34,270 nt of DNA, from NCBI GenBank assembly GCA_031430035.1, contig JANPAS010000134.1:1-34270 (forward strand). The letters are read 5' to 3'. A program made the translations under genes and the position numbers. This DNA is from JASGCK01 sp031430035 (GTDB lineage Bacteria > Pseudomonadota > Gammaproteobacteria > Burkholderiales > Burkholderiaceae_C). Shown here in pieces: positions 33,470 through 34,270 of the stretch (positions are counted from its first letter, which is position 1; every line of letters starts with the position of its first letter). The notes beneath the pieces are model-generated. The model searched no databases. It was not told the DNA's origin and worked only from the letters and a program-made list of their open reading frames with translations.

Positions 33470-33483
33470 GTGAATAAAGACCT

Positions 33484-33978
33484 ATGAAAAAAATTGTTTG
33501 GTTACTGCCTGCTGCACTGCTCGCGATCGGCGCGGTTGTTTGGACGGGCTCTTCTGTGACCAGTGTAGCGCCGAACTCGAGTTTTGTGCTCTTGGATGCG
33601 AGCCAAACGACGACGAAAGACTTTAGGGGTAAGGTGACGCTGGTTAATTTTTGGGCAACTAGCTGTACCACCTGTGTGGCTGAAATGCCAAAGATGATTG
33701 CCACTTACAACAAATATCATCCCAAAGGCTACGAGATGGTTGCGGTTGCCATGTCGTATGACCCGCCCAGCTACGTGGTGAATTACGCGCAAACGCGGCA
33801 ATTACCCTTCAAGGTCGCGATTGACAACACGGGGGCTATTGCTAAAGCGTGGGGCGATGTGCAGTTAACGCCAACAACTTATTTGTTAGATAAAAAAGGC
33901 GCTATCGTTAAGCGCTATGTTGGCGAGCCGGACTTTGCGGAGCTGCACGCGCTAATTGAAAAACTATTGGCAGCGTAA
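33484..33978 (+). CDS. TlpA-like membrane-anchored thioredoxin
   Basis: Thiol-disulfide oxidoreductase of 164 residues, anchored by an N-terminal hydrophobic segment (about 4-22) with the catalytic domain in the periplasm. The active site is WATSCTTC, with cysteines at 61 and 64, and the cis-proline is P130 in LTPTTYLLD. The AlkyI-peroxidase/TlpA-like core includes DFRGKVTLVNFWA and DNTGAIAKAWGD. Such proteins reduce apocytochrome c, cytochrome oxidase assembly factors or other periplasmic thiols; the partner is unknown. AAAGA lies just before the ATG. Confidence 0.92.
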   Translation: MKKIVWLLPAALLAIGAVVWTGSSVTSVAPNSSFVLLDASQTTTKDFRGKVTLVNFWATSCTTCVAEMPKMIATYNKYHPKGYEMVAVAMSYDPPSYVVNYAQTRQLPFKVAIDNTGAIAKAWGDVQLTPTTYLLDKKGAIVKRYVGEPDFAELHALIEKLLAA

Positions 33979-33997
33979 CGTAAAAGCTGCCGCAGAT

Positions 33998-34270
33998 TTA
34001 AAGCGGACGGTCGAATAAACCAATCACGCCATTGATGGTGATACCTGTCAATGCCACCACAACAGAGCACATCAACATGACGCGCAGCCCCAAACGATGG
34101 GCGTGGCTGGCGTTTTCACCCTTGGCGTTCGAGAGTTGCGTGCCAGGCCAAGCGTGAAGTACAACGGATAAGCCGCAAACAGCGCCCAAAAGGGCGGCAG
34201 CAGCACCTGAGCGCATCCATTTAATCGGCGGGGCGGCCAGCAAAACAGCATCCCATGTTGCGCGAACATC
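33998..34270 (-). CDS. Unrecognised membrane protein, N-terminus beyond window edge
   Basis: The frame is open from the right edge to a stop at 33998, giving the last 90 residues of a protein. Two hydrophobic segments are visible: one around AAAALLGAVCGLSVVLHAW and one around RVMLMCSVVVALTGITINGV. A polar loop (SNAKGENASHAHR) lies between, and the end is GLFDRPL. An in-frame TTG at 34243 could start a shorter 81-residue protein, but the sequence upstream stays open and looks coding, so a truncated longer gene is preferred. I do not recognise the family. It converges on the thioredoxin gene with a 19-bp gap and no clear terminator. Confidence 0.55.
   Translation of the reverse strand, partial: DVRATWDAVLLAAPPIKWMRSGAAAALLGAVCGLSVVLHAWPGTQLSNAKGENASHAHRLGLRVMLMCSVVVALTGITINGVIGLFDRPL

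Overview
The window is the replication-origin region of a betaproteobacterium, most likely of the order Burkholderiales. This is inferred from three things: the order dnaA-dnaN-gyrB without recF, the order mnmG-rsmG-LysE exporter-parA-parB as in Comamonadaceae-like genomes, and a moderate GC content (about half). No rRNA, tRNA, insertion sequence, phage gene or CRISPR array was seen.

Layout from left to right. Positions 1-789 (minus) hold a drug/metabolite (EamA) transporter cut by the window edge, followed by a DEAD-box RNA helicase (835-2910, minus) with a basic insertion, an RGG-type tail and a leader of about 240 nt with several hairpins. Positions 3180-12908 (minus) are one intact 9.7-kb gene for a 3242-residue two-partner-secretion (TpsA, haemagglutinin/HMW1-like) exoprotein. 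It has an ESPR-type signal peptide, a TPS domain, a passenger of nested repeats, four YDG-type repeats, a Thr-Pro linker and a C-terminal cysteine pair. A FAD-linked oxidase (13051-14481, plus) diverges from it and ends inside parB.

From 21692 down to 14444 (minus) run a response regulator, sensor kinase, mnmG, rsmG, LysE-type exporter, parA and parB. Every junction is an overlap or a short gap, so a metal- or metabolite-sensing two-component system appears fused to the tRNA-modification and chromosome-segregation operon. Two parS-like sites lie inside rsmG and mnmG. Divergent from the regulator is a three-gene heavy-metal RND efflux operon (21764-27308, plus) with 4-bp ATGA overlaps. A direct repeat in the shared promoter is a candidate operator.

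From 27305 to 32661 (minus) lie gyrB, dnaN and dnaA. The dnaN-dnaA gap (31031-31242) is AT-rich, carries two perfect DnaA boxes and one near-match plus an 11-bp inverted repeat, and is the best oriC candidate. More boxes lie upstream of dnaA next to an extended -10 promoter. The right end holds a DUF4197 protein (minus), a head-to-head TlpA-like thioredoxin (plus) and the C-terminus of an unrecognised membrane protein (minus).

The most unusual signal is in the giant exoprotein. Its passenger, including the non-repetitive-looking YDG region, is saturated with N-X-S/T sequons, while the secretion domain has very few. This suggests a heavily N-glycosylated HMW1-type adhesin. Neither the TpsB pore nor an HMW1C-type glycosyltransferase is encoded in the window.
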